The notes: a model not told the origin generated them from the sequence alone. 64,000 nucleotides of DNA from RPQJ01 sp963793005 (GCA_963793005.1 CAWBYP010000002.1:1488001-1552000), one strand, 5' to 3'. Numbered from the stretch's first letter, positions 1 to 8,736 are shown. Numbers and translations are program-made.

Positions 1-2
1 CG

Positions 3-1319
3 CTGTTCGCCGCGAACGACGCCCTCGGATCACTCGGCATCCCGTGGAGCACGGTGATGCGGCACGTGGCTCCCGACAAGGTCAGCGTCTACGCCGGCAG
101 CGCGCTCGGCCAGCTCGATCAGGAAGGCACCGGTGGACTGCTCGGCTCACGCTACCGCGGAATGCGCCCCACGTCGAAGCAGGTACCGATGGGCCTGGCC
201 GAGATGCCCGCTGACTTCATCAACGCCTACCTGCTGGGCAGTGTCGGGACGACCGGCCACAACATGGGCGCCTGCGCGACGTTTCTCTACAACCTCCGGC
301 ACGGGATGTTTGACATCGAGTCCGGGCGCTCGCGAATCGCACTGGTCGGCGGCGCCGAGGCACCGCTCAGCCCCGACGTCATCGAAGGACTCGCGACGAT
401 GGGTGCGCTGGGCACCGACCAGGCTCTGCTGGAACTGGACCGGCACCTGGGACGCACCGAGCCGGACCTGCGCCGCGCGTGTCGCCCGTTCGCGGAGAAC
501 TGCGGATTCACGATCGCCGAGGGCGCGCAATACGTGGTGCTGATGGACGACGCACTGGCACTCGAACTCGGCGCCACGGTCCATGGCGCGGTCACGGACG
601 TGCTGGTGCATGCCGACGGCTACAAGAAGTCGATCTCGTCGCCGGGCATCGGCAACTACATCACCTGCGCCAAGGCAGTCGCACGGGCCATGCGGGATTT
701 CGGCGACGACGCGATACGCCGCCGCAGCTTCGTGCAGGCCCACGGCACCGGCACGCCGCAGAACCGCGTCACTGAGTCGCAGATCCTGAACGGAGTCGCC
801 GGGGCATTCGGGATCGAGGACTGGCCGGTGGCCGCAATCAAGTGCTTCGTCGGCCACACGATGGCAGCGGCCGGCGGCGACCAGCTTGCTTCCTCGCTCG
901 GCGTATTCACCGATGGCGTGCTGCCTGGCATCTCGACGATCGACGCCGTCGCGGCCGACGTCGAGCGCGATCACCTGAGGATCTCCCGCGAGCCATTGGA
1001 ACGCTCGACCACGGAGTGGGACGTCTCATTCCTGAATTCGAAGGGCTTCGGCGGCAACAATGCGACCGCCACTATTGCCTCGCCGCGGGTCGCCATGAAC
1101 TGGATCGAGCAGCGCCACGGCAGCGGCGCACTCGCAAAGTGGCGCGACCACAACGAAACCACACAGCGCCAGGCCGCGCGATGGGATCACGCGCTCACCA
1201 CGGGCACGGCCGAGATCGTCTATCGGTTCGACTACGAGGTCCGGAGCGAGGGTGACGTCCACATCGACGACGGGATCATGCACATCACTGGATTGCCGCC
1301 GATCAGGCTGGTCGACTGA
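3..1319 (+). CDS. beta-ketoacyl synthase-like protein (5' end outside window)
   Basis: The frame is open from the first bases of the window and already encodes family sequence before the GTG at 54, so the gene is 5'-partial. The product is a thiolase-fold condensing enzyme of the KAS I/II type, expected to join an acyl primer with a malonyl-type extender. The Cys-His-His triad is visible: Cys in NMGACATF (residue 74 counted from the GTG at 54), His in VQAHGTGTP (about 230) and His in CFVGHTMAAAGG (about 268). The glycine-rich NSKGFGGNNA motif lies near the C terminus. About 80 residues follow the fold, making it longer at this end than ordinary FabF. Whether it serves fatty-acid or specialised lipid synthesis cannot be read here, because its upstream neighbours are missing. 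Confidence 0.85.
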   Translation: MFAANDALGSLGIPWSTVMRHVAPDKVSVYAGSALGQLDQEGTGGLLGSRYRGMRPTSKQVPMGLAEMPADFINAYLLGSVGTTGHNMGACATFLYNLRHGMFDIESGRSRIALVGGAEAPLSPDVIEGLATMGALGTDQALLELDRHLGRTEPDLRRACRPFAENCGFTIAEGAQYVVLMDDALALELGATVHGAVTDVLVHADGYKKSISSPGIGNYITCAKAVARAMRDFGDDAIRRRSFVQAHGTGTPQNRVTESQILNGVAGAFGIEDWPVAAIKCFVGHTMAAAGGDQLASSLGVFTDGVLPGISTIDAVAADVERDHLRISREPLERSTTEWDVSFLNSKGFGGNNATATIASPRVAMNWIEQRHGSGALAKWRDHNETTQRQAARWDHALTTGTAEIVYRFDYEVRSEGDVHIDDGIMHITGLPPIRLVD

Positions 1320-1331
1320 GCCGGTCCCGGG

Positions 1332-1350
1332 AGGGTCGGCCGCCGACCCT
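1332..1350 (+). terminator. possible terminator hairpin after the ketoacyl-synthase gene
   Basis: An inverted repeat, AGGGTCGGC then GCCGACCCT, starts 12 bases after the stop codon. It is very GC-rich and has almost no loop and no T-run, so it is only a weak candidate for an intrinsic terminator. Confidence 0.3.
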
Positions 1351-1495
1351 GCGCTGAATCAACCCGCGAATTCCAGCCGATGCGGCGGCCGCCCACATCA
1401 ACACCGCGTGCGTGCTCCAGCGTACAGAGGAAACCTCAAACGCCCTGCACACTTCGGGTACGACCCCAAGGTCCCGCCATGGAAAGGAGACTCCA

Positions 1496-2203
1496 TTGAC
1501 ACAGCCGCCGCGGACCCCAGGCAAGTGCAACCTGCTGAATGCATTGCCGGACCGGGCCCGGAAGCGCCTGCTTGCGCGCTGCGAGCAGGTCGATCTGGTG
1601 CTGGACGAAGTGCTCTGCACGCCAGGCGATCACATCCAGCATGTCTACTTCCCGACCGAGAGTTTCATTTCACTGATCGAGCCGATTGGCGACCACGCTT
1701 GCCTCGAGGTCGGCCTCGTCGGCGACGAGGGCATGCTCGGCGCCTCGCTGGCGCTCGACGTCCGGGTGGCGCCGCTACGAGCACTGGTCCAGGGAGCCGG
1801 CCCGGCGTGGCGAATGGACGCAGCGCTCTTCCGCCGCGAGCTGCGCGACAGCCCGGCGCTGCAGGAAGTCCTGAACCACTACCTTTACGTGGTGATAAGC
1901 CAGCTGGCGCGAACGGCCGCATGCACGCGCTACCACGTCGTCGAGGCGCGGCTCGCACGCTGGCTCCTGATGACCCGCGACCGCGCGCACGGTAACAGCT
2001 TCCACATCACGCACGAGTTTCTCGCCACCATGCTCGGTGTGCGTCGCGCGAGTGTCACGCAGGCCGCCGGCCTGCTGAAGGCGCGCCGGCTGATCCGGTA
2101 CGTGCGCGGCAACATGACGATCGTGGACTCGAAGGGGCTCGAGGCGGCCGCCTGCTCGTGCTACGCAGCGGACCGCAATACCTACGACAGGGTCATGAAC
2201 TAG
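1496..2203 (+). CDS. Crp/Fnr family transcriptional regulator (paralogue 1)
   Basis: This is a 235-residue regulator with an N-terminal cyclic-nucleotide-binding-like beta-barrel (PGDHIQHVYFPTESFIS near residues 45-60) and a C-terminal winged helix (FLATMLGVRRASVTQAAG, about 170-190). I chose TTG at 1496 because AAGGAG lies six bases upstream and the resulting N terminus aligns with paralogue 2; an open frame extends further upstream but has no ribosome site. The effector is unknown. Both paralogues end with a C-x-C-Y motif (CSCYAADRN here), which could bind metal or be redox-sensitive (inference). The last codons overlap the convergent DUF5329 gene by 11 bases. Confidence 0.85.
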   Translation: MTQPPRTPGKCNLLNALPDRARKRLLARCEQVDLVLDEVLCTPGDHIQHVYFPTESFISLIEPIGDHACLEVGLVGDEGMLGASLALDVRVAPLRALVQGAGPAWRMDAALFRRELRDSPALQEVLNHYLYVVISQLARTAACTRYHVVEARLARWLLMTRDRAHGNSFHITHEFLATMLGVRRASVTQAAGLLKARRLIRYVRGNMTIVDSKGLEAAACSCYAADRNTYDRVMN

Positions 2204-2600
2204 GCTTGGCCGCCGCGACGGGCGCGCCCTTCGATCGATATGCGGTCAGCGCGTCCCGCAGCCATTGGCTGCTCGACAGCTCCGGTCCTCCGGCGCACCG
2301 GACCTTGTAGGCGACTCCACTCAGGCTGCTCTTCGTGGCAGCTTTGTCGATGAAGTCGTCCGCGGTTCCAATCTGGTCGTGTTTCACCAGCGCGTCGTAC
2401 TTATAGCGCAGGTGAGCCTTGGCCGTTCCGGAGTCGTACCAGGCGCCATTGCGGTAGAAGTCGCAGCCTGATTGTCCCAGGTAGTCGAGCAGGTATTCGA
2501 TCTCGGCGACCGCGACCTGCGTCGGTCGTCCCGCGTTCGCCCCCTGCGCGAGCGCCAGCCCCAGCCACAGCACTAGCGCTGCCTTCATCCAGAGTTTCAT
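2193..2600 (-). CDS. DUF5329 family exported protein
   Basis: This 135-residue protein has a clear signal peptide (MKLWMKAALVLWLGLALAQGANA) and is expected in the periplasm. The motif EYLLDYLGQSGCDFYRNGAW followed by a conserved KAHLRYKYD stretch is characteristic of DUF5329, a family of unknown function. Cysteines in SGCDF and VRCAGG may form a disulfide. The ATG at 2598-2600 is preceded by GAGGAA. The gene lies just downstream of a degraded phospholipase-D-type gene on the same strand, so it may once have formed an operon with it. Confidence 0.75.
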   Translation of the reverse strand: MKLWMKAALVLWLGLALAQGANAGRPTQVAVAEIEYLLDYLGQSGCDFYRNGAWYDSGTAKAHLRYKYDALVKHDQIGTADDFIDKAATKSSLSGVAYKVRCAGGPELSSSQWLRDALTAYRSKGAPVAAAKPSS

Positions 2601-2634
2601 GATTCCTCGTCCAGCGGCAGCAACGACAGGAACT

Positions 2635-2859
2635 TCACCTGTGTCCGCTGCCACGGGTGTTACCGAGCAGCGAGCGCACCTCGTAGAGCTCGACGCCGTC
2701 CTCGAGCAGCGGCACCCGATAGCGGCGATAGCCGGACTGCGCGGCGGGTTGATCCGACGATTCAAGCGAGTTTGTAAGAATCCGCACACGCGCACCGCGG
2801 CTCCGCAGGTCCTTCAGGATCTGCAGTTCCTCATCGGCAAGTATGAAGTACGGCGTCAC
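2635..2859 (-). pseudogene. phospholipase D / cardiolipin-synthase-like gene remnant
   Basis: Read on the minus strand, this stretch encodes about 74 residues with strong character of the PLD superfamily: TPYFILADEELQILKDL, then RGARVRILTNSLESSD, then SGYRRYRVPLLEDGVELYEV. In intact family members this segment lies between the two HxK catalytic motifs. Here neither motif is present. The upstream part is replaced by sequence antisense to the next Crp gene, and the frame stops soon after ELYEVR. Both ends are therefore lost. No start codon or ribosome site is associated. I read it as a leftover from a deletion or rearrangement between the two Crp/Fnr paralogues. Confidence 0.7.
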
Positions 2860-2988
2860 CCGGTCTGTACGCCTGCGCACAGATGACTGTTGTCGGACCC
2901 GCTGAATCGGCGCACGATGAGCTTCGACCGGAGGACGCCGCGACGGCCTGCGCCGGCCCGGCGCCTGCAGTCGATACGGAGGACGACT

Positions 2989-3735
2989 ATGCCCCCTCGC
3001 CAGAAGCCGGCGTCTCCGGTGCCATCGCCCCAGAGGAACCAGTTGCTGGCCGCGCTGTCCACCGAGGCGCGCGAGCGCATCTACCCTCACCTGAAACTCG
3101 TAGCTATGCCGCTCGGCAAGGTGCTGTACGAGCCCGGCGACAGGCTCCGACACGTCTATTTCCCGGTGAACTCGATCGTGTCTCTGTTGTATGTACTCGA
3201 GGACGGCGCATCCGCGGAGATTTCCGTGGTGGGCAACGAGGGACTGATCGGCATCGCGCTGTTCATGGGTGGCGAAACCACTCCGAGTCGCGCCATCGTG
3301 CAGAGTGCGGGGCATGCCTTCCGCCTGATCGGGCCGAGGTTGAAGGACGAGTTCCATCGCAACGGCGAGATGCAGCTGCTGCTGCTGCGCTACACACAGG
3401 CGCTGCTGACGCAGATGGCGCAGACCGCGGTCTGCAACCGCCATCACGCGGTGGACAAGCAGCTTTGCCGTTGGCTGCTGCTGTCGCTTGACCGCCTGGA
3501 CAGCAATCACCTGGTCATGACCCAGGAACTCATCGCCAACATGCTCGGCGTTCGCCGCGAAGGCGTCACCGAGGCAGCCGGTAAGCTGCAGAAGCTCGGG
3601 GTGATCGAGTACACGCGCGGCAAGATCACGGTGCTCGACCGGCCCGGGCTCGAGCGGCTGTGTTGCGAGTGCTATGCGGTGGTCAAGAAGGAGACCGACC
3701 GGTTGCAGCACCTGGTCGCAGGCCTCGCCACGTGA
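2989..3735 (+). CDS. Crp/Fnr family transcriptional regulator (paralogue 2)
   Basis: This 248-residue regulator is homologous to the one at 1496-2203. The N-terminal barrel carries PGDRLRHVYFPVNSIVS, and the C-terminal winged helix carries ELIANMLGVRREGVTEAAG. The ATG at 2989 is preceded by GGAGG with a six-base spacer, so the longer upstream open frame is not used. The C terminus has LCCECYAVVKKE, matching the C-x-C-Y tail of paralogue 1. There is no obvious arginine-phosphate cAMP pocket motif, so the signal sensed is open. Paralogy is seen directly; the role is inferred from family only. Confidence 0.87.
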   Translation: MPPRQKPASPVPSPQRNQLLAALSTEARERIYPHLKLVAMPLGKVLYEPGDRLRHVYFPVNSIVSLLYVLEDGASAEISVVGNEGLIGIALFMGGETTPSRAIVQSAGHAFRLIGPRLKDEFHRNGEMQLLLLRYTQALLTQMAQTAVCNRHHAVDKQLCRWLLLSLDRLDSNHLVMTQELIANMLGVRREGVTEAAGKLQKLGVIEYTRGKITVLDRPGLERLCCECYAVVKKETDRLQHLVAGLAT

Positions 3736-3837
3736 CTTGTTCGCGACATCCCCGGGACACGTAGGGCACAGTACCGGTCGGAGGCGAGAGGTCTGTCCGG
3801 CAGCAAAGCTTCAGCGCTCGCCGCCGCGCAGCAGCAG

Positions 3838-4044
3838 ATGGACAGATTCCGCGCGACAACGGACACGAAAAGACGCCAAATGCCCATGCGGGACCACATG
3901 CAGATCATGCAGGACGGCATGAAGCTCATGCACGACATGAAGGGCCAAATAATGATGGGCGGCACCAGGCAAGGCGGCATGCAGTCGCCCGCTGGCAAGG
4001 CCATGGCCGGTGGTGAGATTATGAAGTCGATTCCCGCGAGGTAG
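3838..4044 (+). CDS. small Met-rich protein, possibly the remnant of an exported protein
   Basis: This 68-residue frame is rich in Met and His (MRDHMQIMQDGMKLMHDM). The pattern recalls small periplasmic proteins in which an A-A-Q-Q-Q-M-x-x-x-R-A-T-x-D-x-x-x-R-Q segment precedes repeated HMQxMQ motifs. That similarity starts upstream of the ATG (codons for SALAAAQQQ before 3838), where the frame is open but has neither a signal peptide nor a ribosome site. It could be a short gene with an unusual start or a gene that lost its 5' end. Methionine-rich stretches can bind copper or silver, but that is only a suggestion. Confidence 0.4.
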   Translation: MDRFRATTDTKRRQMPMRDHMQIMQDGMKLMHDMKGQIMMGGTRQGGMQSPAGKAMAGGEIMKSIPAR

Positions 4045-4060
4045 GAGCTTGAGGCAATTC

Positions 4061-4840
4061 ATGAGTGCGAGTCGGGTCGCCAGTCGGCAAGCGCGCACCG
4101 CAGCCGGCCTGACACTGCTGCTGGCGGCGGGCTGCGTATGTATGAAAAGTGCACCGCCTGCGACCGCGCCGGCTCCGACACCGGGTGTAGAGCAGCCGGT
4201 CGCCGGCATTCCAGAGCCCGGACCCGCAGCCGCCGAGGCAATGGAACCACGCGCTGCGTCTAGCGCGCCAACCCTGGTGCAGCCGGTTCACCCGCCTGCT
4301 CCAACCGCCGCACCGCAGCCTGCGGAATCGCAGGTCGCGGGCAGCACCGCAGCAGTTACTCCGGTCACCGTGGCCAAATCGCAGCCTTCCGCTGCCGCCA
4401 CGCCCGCAAGACCGCCGGCACCCACGCCGGCAACAGTCTCGAAGGCAGCGCCGGCACCCGCGCCCGCGCCGAAAACGGCCTCTAAGGCAGCCCCGGCGCC
4501 TGTCGCGGCCAGGCCGGCGACGCCACCGCTGGACCTGAAGTCGCTCGAAACACGACTCCGCGACACCAAGGCCGTCGGCGTGTTTACCAAGCTTTCACTC
4601 AAGAACCAGGTCGATGACTTGCTGATTCAGTTCCGCGCGTATCACAAGAGCCAGACACCGGCGCTCGCCGCGCTGCGACAGTCGTACAACCTGCTGATGC
4701 TCAAGGTGCTCACGCTGCTGCAGGACGGCGACCCGGCACTCGCCCGAGACATCGTCGCATCGCGCGAGGCGATATGGGGCATCCTCGCGGATCCAAAAAA
4801 GTTCACTGATTCCAATCTGATGGCTGGAGTATTGCCGTGA
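4061..4840 (+). CDS. Pro/Ala-rich outer-membrane lipoprotein of unknown function
   Basis: The product is about 259 residues. A lipoprotein signal peptide ends in the lipobox LLLAAGC. A linker of about 130 residues follows, made almost only of Ala, Pro, Thr, Val and Lys. The helical C-terminal domain begins near LDLKSLETRLRDTKAVG and ends with the stop. The linker looks built to span peptidoglycan. ATG 4061 is favoured because GAGG lies six bases upstream; a TTG at 4049 is in frame. The next gene overlaps its stop by four bases, so the two are likely cotranslated. The C-terminal domain is not one I recognise. Confidence 0.7.
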   Translation: MSASRVASRQARTAAGLTLLLAAGCVCMKSAPPATAPAPTPGVEQPVAGIPEPGPAAAEAMEPRAASSAPTLVQPVHPPAPTAAPQPAESQVAGSTAAVTPVTVAKSQPSAAATPARPPAPTPATVSKAAPAPAPAPKTASKAAPAPVAARPATPPLDLKSLETRLRDTKAVGVFTKLSLKNQVDDLLIQFRAYHKSQTPALAALRQSYNLLMLKVLTLLQDGDPALARDIVASREAIWGILADPKKFTDSNLMAGVLP

Positions 4841-5103
4841 GAATACGTAACACGAACATGGTGGTGATCGCCATTTCGACGACGCTTTGTTGTGGCCTGT
4901 CGCTCGCCGAAGATCCCGCGAGCGGCACGGTCCCAGTCGCGAAGGACCTGACGGCCGTCATTGCCCTGCAAGGCCTACCCTGCGGGAAGGTCGTAAGCGT
5001 CCAGCAACAGGGCGAGAACGATTACATTGCGTCTTGCGAGGACGGCAATCACTACCGGGTCTTCGTAAACGCAGACGGCCGCGTCATCGCAGAGAAGCAA
5101 TAG
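4837..5103 (+). CDS. small exported protein, PepSY-like size
   Basis: This 88-residue protein starts at a GTG that overlaps the stop of the preceding lipoprotein gene (GTGA), a sign of translational coupling. It has a signal peptide ending near LSLAEDP, then a short beta-rich domain with two cysteines (LPCGKVVSV and IASCEDGNHYRVFVNADG) and a conserved-looking VIAEKQ end. The cysteines probably pair in the periplasm. The layout resembles small PepSY-type or YpeB-type modules, but I cannot assign a family. It converges on the lipase-like gene 15 bases away. Confidence 0.6.
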   Translation: MRIRNTNMVVIAISTTLCCGLSLAEDPASGTVPVAKDLTAVIALQGLPCGKVVSVQQQGENDYIASCEDGNHYRVFVNADGRVIAEKQ

Positions 5104-5118
5104 CGACCGTCCCGCCGT

Positions 5119-6249
5119 TCATGAGTCTTTGCTGCCGCTGGCAATCGCCGCGGCGACAGCATCCCACGTGGCGTCGAAGGCTTTGCGGGTGAATCCGGCG
5201 CCCGAGGGCAACCAGTCCCCGGACCTCCCGCCGGCCAGCGTGTAGTGTCCAACCACGTCGAGGTGATCGGCCCGCGCGACGTGCAGCACCCGTCCGTGCA
5301 ACTGACTCAGCGTCGGCACGACTCCGTCGCTGATGCCCGGCGTCACCTTGAATCGAAGTCCTCGATCAAGCACCCGCTGTGTCGTCTTCGTCGGTTTCGG
5401 GTACGGGTAGCGCGGATGCGACTCGGCCGTCAGTCCGTGCAGCAGCCTGAACAGCGCGCGCAGCGCGACGTACTCCGGATCAAGGAGCTCACTCAACTTG
5501 AAGTCCTCGCGCGGTACCGGTACGCCCGTTACCACACAGCCATAGCGGATCCCGGCCCGATCGGAGACGGCCGCGTCGAACAACTCGATGCCCTCGGGCG
5601 TGAGCTGCAGCACTGCGCCCTGGTCCTGCTCGATGGCGCGGAGGTATTTCCACAGTGGGTCACTTCGGTCGACGCGGATCCCACGCAATAGCCCACCGGC
5701 AATTCGATCGAGCAGGCTTCCACTGCGACCGAGCCGGTCATCGAGTCTTGCGACGACGCCGATGGCCTGGGCTGCGGCGAAAATCGCCCGGCGGCCCTGC
5801 CCCGACGTCGCGAGCGCACTCAACACCAGCAAAAGCATCTGGCCCTTGACCGAAATGAAGTGGTTGGCGAGAGGCGTTCCGTGATGCGGCGTACTCACGG
5901 ACGTGGCTGACCGAGTCCGCCTGGCAATGCTCTCCCCCGAATCACCGCTCGCGATCTTCACGCCTGGCGTCAGGAGCATGCGCACGTCGAGTCCACCCGT
6001 CGAGTGGCCGACGAAGTGCAGGTCGCGGGCCCTGAGGCCGCCGTTGCTTACCACGTGGCGGCACAGCGCGCTGACGCGTCGCGGGATCGACGCCGTCGGC
6101 TGCGTCGTGCAACGCACGATGCGCGCCTCGACACCGCGCTTGCGCAAAGCGAGTCCAAGGGAGCGCTCGACGTCCTCGAAGTAACTGACCGTACCGACGG
6201 TCGTAAATCCGAAGAATCCGGGCACCAGAAACACGAGTTGCTTGCTCAT
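5119..6249 (-). CDS. alpha/beta-hydrolase, lipase-like
   Basis: The 376-residue protein starts MSKQLVFLVPGFFGF, where the PGFFG turn is the oxyanion-hole strand of lipases. The nucleophile elbow is GHSTGGLD (Ser), and a late histidine appears in DHLDVVGHY. Together these suggest a Ser-Asp-His esterase or lipase acting on lipids or another ester. There is no signal peptide, so it is probably cytoplasmic or membrane-peripheral. The ATG at 6247-6249 begins directly at the first beta-strand; an open extension upstream has no domain similarity. It is divergent from the cation carrier gene, with a 160-base gap. Confidence 0.75.
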   Translation of the reverse strand: MSKQLVFLVPGFFGFTTVGTVSYFEDVERSLGLALRKRGVEARIVRCTTQPTASIPRRVSALCRHVVSNGGLRARDLHFVGHSTGGLDVRMLLTPGVKIASGDSGESIARRTRSATSVSTPHHGTPLANHFISVKGQMLLLVLSALATSGQGRRAIFAAAQAIGVVARLDDRLGRSGSLLDRIAGGLLRGIRVDRSDPLWKYLRAIEQDQGAVLQLTPEGIELFDAAVSDRAGIRYGCVVTGVPVPREDFKLSELLDPEYVALRALFRLLHGLTAESHPRYPYPKPTKTTQRVLDRGLRFKVTPGISDGVVPTLSQLHGRVLHVARADHLDVVGHYTLAGGRSGDWLPSGAGFTRKAFDATWDAVAAAIASGSKDS

Positions 6250-6413
6250 GAGAGAATTATGCTCGCCAGCGCGCGTTCCGGACCCTGTGGGGAACCGAAT
6301 GGAGTGCTCGCCCTGCCAGCGAAACCAGCCTGCAAGCAATGGCTTGGGTTTCGCTCCCTGCAACGGTCCCCAAGCGTACAGACAGCCGCGAGTCGGATCG
6401 CTATGGTGTGCCG

Positions 6414-7334
6414 GTGGCCGAATCCAAACTCGTGGTCTACGGTGCGATCGCGGCGAACCTCGCCATCGCAGTGACGAAGTTCGTCGCAGCCGCGATCACC
6501 GGCAGCTCTGCGATGCTGTCGGAGGGGATTCATTCCATCGTCGATACCGGCAATGGCGTGCTGCTCCTTGTAGGAATGAAGCTGAGCCAGCGACAAGCCA
6601 CGCCCGAGCATCCCTTCGGGCATGGCAAGGAAATGTATTTCTGGAGCCTCATGGTCGCGGTGCTGATTTTCGGGCTCGGCGGCGGCATTTCAGCCTATGA
6701 AGGAGTGCTGCACATGCTCCAACCTCCTCCGCTGCGGGACCCGACCTGGAATTACGTCGTGCTCGGCGCGGCAGCGCTGTTCGAGAGCGGCAGCTTCGCA
6801 ATCGCACTGCGCCAGTTTCTCCGGACGAACCGCGGCACCCCGTTCTGGCGCTCGCTCAAGTCCAGCAAGGACCCCACGACCTATACAGTGCTAGCCGAAG
6901 ACGCTGCTGCGCTCGCCGGCCTCGCCGTAGCGGCCGTCGGCGTCTACCTGAGTCATCGCCTCGACCTGCCCATCGTTGACGGCGCGGCGTCGGTCGTGAT
7001 CGGCGTGATGCTGGCAGGCGTAGCCGTGCTGTTGATCCGTGAATCAAGGGGCCTGCTTATCGGGGAGGGGGTCCGGCCGGAAACGGCGAGTGCGATCCGG
7101 GACATCGCCTTGCGCAACCCGCACGTGCGCGCAGCGGCCGCCCCGCTGTCGATGTACCTGGGACCCGACGAGATATTGCTGACGCTCGACGTCGGTTTCG
7201 AGCGCGAGTCCACGGCCGACGACATCGTCGCCGCGGTTTCGAACGTCGAGCGGGAGATCAAGTCTCGATACCCGAAGATCACTCGTATCTATATCGAGGC
7301 CCGATCGATCAGCGAAGCGACGCGCGGTTTCTGA
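6414..7334 (+). CDS. cation diffusion facilitator, ZnT9-like subgroup
   Basis: This inner-membrane divalent-cation/proton antiporter has about six membrane spans. The second span has SEGIHSIVDTGN (His and Asp metal ligands), followed by the cytosolic loop HPFGHGKEMYFWSL. The fifth-span motif is LAEDAAALAGLAV, lacking the usual second Asp/His pair of FieF/ZitB and more like the human SLC30A9 branch. A short cytosolic C-terminal domain follows (DEILLTLDVGF). I chose GTG 6414 because the family begins at this point; ATG 6339 adds 25 residues without similarity or ribosome site. Zn, Fe or Mn could be the substrate. Confidence 0.83.
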   Translation: MAESKLVVYGAIAANLAIAVTKFVAAAITGSSAMLSEGIHSIVDTGNGVLLLVGMKLSQRQATPEHPFGHGKEMYFWSLMVAVLIFGLGGGISAYEGVLHMLQPPPLRDPTWNYVVLGAAALFESGSFAIALRQFLRTNRGTPFWRSLKSSKDPTTYTVLAEDAAALAGLAVAAVGVYLSHRLDLPIVDGAASVVIGVMLAGVAVLLIRESRGLLIGEGVRPETASAIRDIALRNPHVRAAAAPLSMYLGPDEILLTLDVGFERESTADDIVAAVSNVEREIKSRYPKITRIYIEARSISEATRGF

Positions 7335-7353
7335 ATGGGTCTGCGCGACCTGA

Positions 7354-8727
7354 ATGGTTGTAGCGATAATATTTGTGGCACAAAGGCAGCAATCCATAAT
7401 TTTGAAAACGATCTTTAGCCGCTGGGCCACTGCACTTCTGTTCCTCGGTCTCGCCGGCTGCGGCGACCTGGCGACTTTGCCCGAGAGCGCGGGCTTCGGC
7501 CCCGAACCGGTGTTGCCACCGCCCCACCCGACACTGATACCGACGGTCAAGATCGCTCCAGCGGTGGGCTGGCCACCCGGGACGACGCCGGCTACGACCG
7601 CCGGACTGGCAGTGAATGCTTACGCGGCCGGCCTCGATCACCCCCGCTGGCTGTATGTGCTTCCAAACGGCGACGTGCTCGTCGCCGAAAGTAATGGCCC
7701 GCCCCGCCCGGATGACGCGAAAGGCCTCAAGGGCTGGGTGGCGAACCTGGTCATGAAACGGGCCGGCGCGACAGTTCCAAGCGCGAATCGGATTACGCTT
7801 CTACGCGACAGCAACGGGGACGGCATCGCGGAGACTCGAACCGCGTTTCTGACCGGACTGAACTCACCTTTTGGCATGGCGCTGGTCGGTAATGAGTTCT
7901 ACGTCGCCAATACCGACTCGGTGGAGCGCTTTCCCTACGAGACGGGTGACATGCAGATTACGTCGCCCGGCCAGAAGATCGTCGACCTGCCTGCGGGCAC
8001 GATCAACCACCACTGGACCAGGAACATTATCGCCAGCCAGGATGGATCGCGCCTCTATGTGACGGTTGGCTCAAACAGCAATGTGGGCGAAAACGGCATG
8101 GAGCACGAGGTCGATCGTGCTGCCATCCTGGAAGTTGATCGCGCGACCGGCCACACGCGGCTGTTCGCGTCCGGTCTCCGCAACCCGAACGGACTGGACT
8201 GGGAGCCGCAAACCGGCGCGCTGTGGACCGCGGTCAACGAGCGCGATGAGATCGGCAGCGACCTCGTTCCCGACTTCATGACGTCGGTGCAGGACGGCGC
8301 GTTCTACGGCTGGCCTTACAGTTATTACGGCCAGCACGTCGATGCGCGCGTGCAACCACAACGCCCGGACCTGGTCGCTCGAGCCATAGCGCCCGACTAT
8401 GCGCTCGGCGCACATACCGCCTCGCTCGGGCTCGTGTTCTATCGGGGTGGGCTGTTGCCGCAGCGCTATGCCGGCGGGGTATTCATCGGGCAGCACGGAT
8501 CATGGAATCGGCAGCCGCAGAGCGGCTACAAGGTCATTTTCGTGTCCTTTGCAGCTGGACACCCGGAGGGGGCGCCCGAAGATGTCCTGACGGGATTCGT
8601 AGATGCGCAGGGCAACGCCCAGGGCCGTCCGGTCGGCGTGGCGGTAGACGGCACAGGCGCCCTGCTCGTAGCAGACGATGTTGGCAACACTGTCTGGCGC
8701 GTCTCGCCTGCCGCCGCTCGACAGTGA
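7354..8727 (+). CDS. PQQ-type sugar (L-sorbosone) dehydrogenase-like lipoprotein
   Basis: The 457-residue product has a lipobox (LFLGLAGC) and therefore sits on a membrane facing the periplasm. The body is a six-bladed propeller of the soluble glucose/sorbosone dehydrogenase type: GLDHPRWLYVLPNGDVLVAE at the first blade, GLRNPNGLDWEP and NERDEIGSDLVPD in the middle, and FIGQHGSWNRQPQSGYKV near the end. These are the conserved cofactor/substrate face motifs. Oxidation of an aldose or similar sugar with PQQ is inferred from the family. Either ATG 7354 or TTG 7402 could be the start; the latter gives a more normal signal peptide. Confidence 0.82.
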   Translation: MVVAIIFVAQRQQSIILKTIFSRWATALLFLGLAGCGDLATLPESAGFGPEPVLPPPHPTLIPTVKIAPAVGWPPGTTPATTAGLAVNAYAAGLDHPRWLYVLPNGDVLVAESNGPPRPDDAKGLKGWVANLVMKRAGATVPSANRITLLRDSNGDGIAETRTAFLTGLNSPFGMALVGNEFYVANTDSVERFPYETGDMQITSPGQKIVDLPAGTINHHWTRNIIASQDGSRLYVTVGSNSNVGENGMEHEVDRAAILEVDRATGHTRLFASGLRNPNGLDWEPQTGALWTAVNERDEIGSDLVPDFMTSVQDGAFYGWPYSYYGQHVDARVQPQRPDLVARAIAPDYALGAHTASLGLVFYRGGLLPQRYAGGVFIGQHGSWNRQPQSGYKVIFVSFAAGHPEGAPEDVLTGFVDAQGNAQGRPVGVAVDGTGALLVADDVGNTVWRVSPAAARQ

Positions 8728-8736
8728 GCGGTTGCG

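Noticed and set aside
1252..1995. A 247-codon plus-strand frame across the ketoacyl-synthase end and Crp gene
   Set aside because: It is out of frame with both real genes and Pro/Arg/Ala-rich.
2883..3491. A plus-strand frame overlapping the start of Crp paralogue 2
   Set aside because: Different frame, no motifs; the Crp frame has the ribosome site and domain content.
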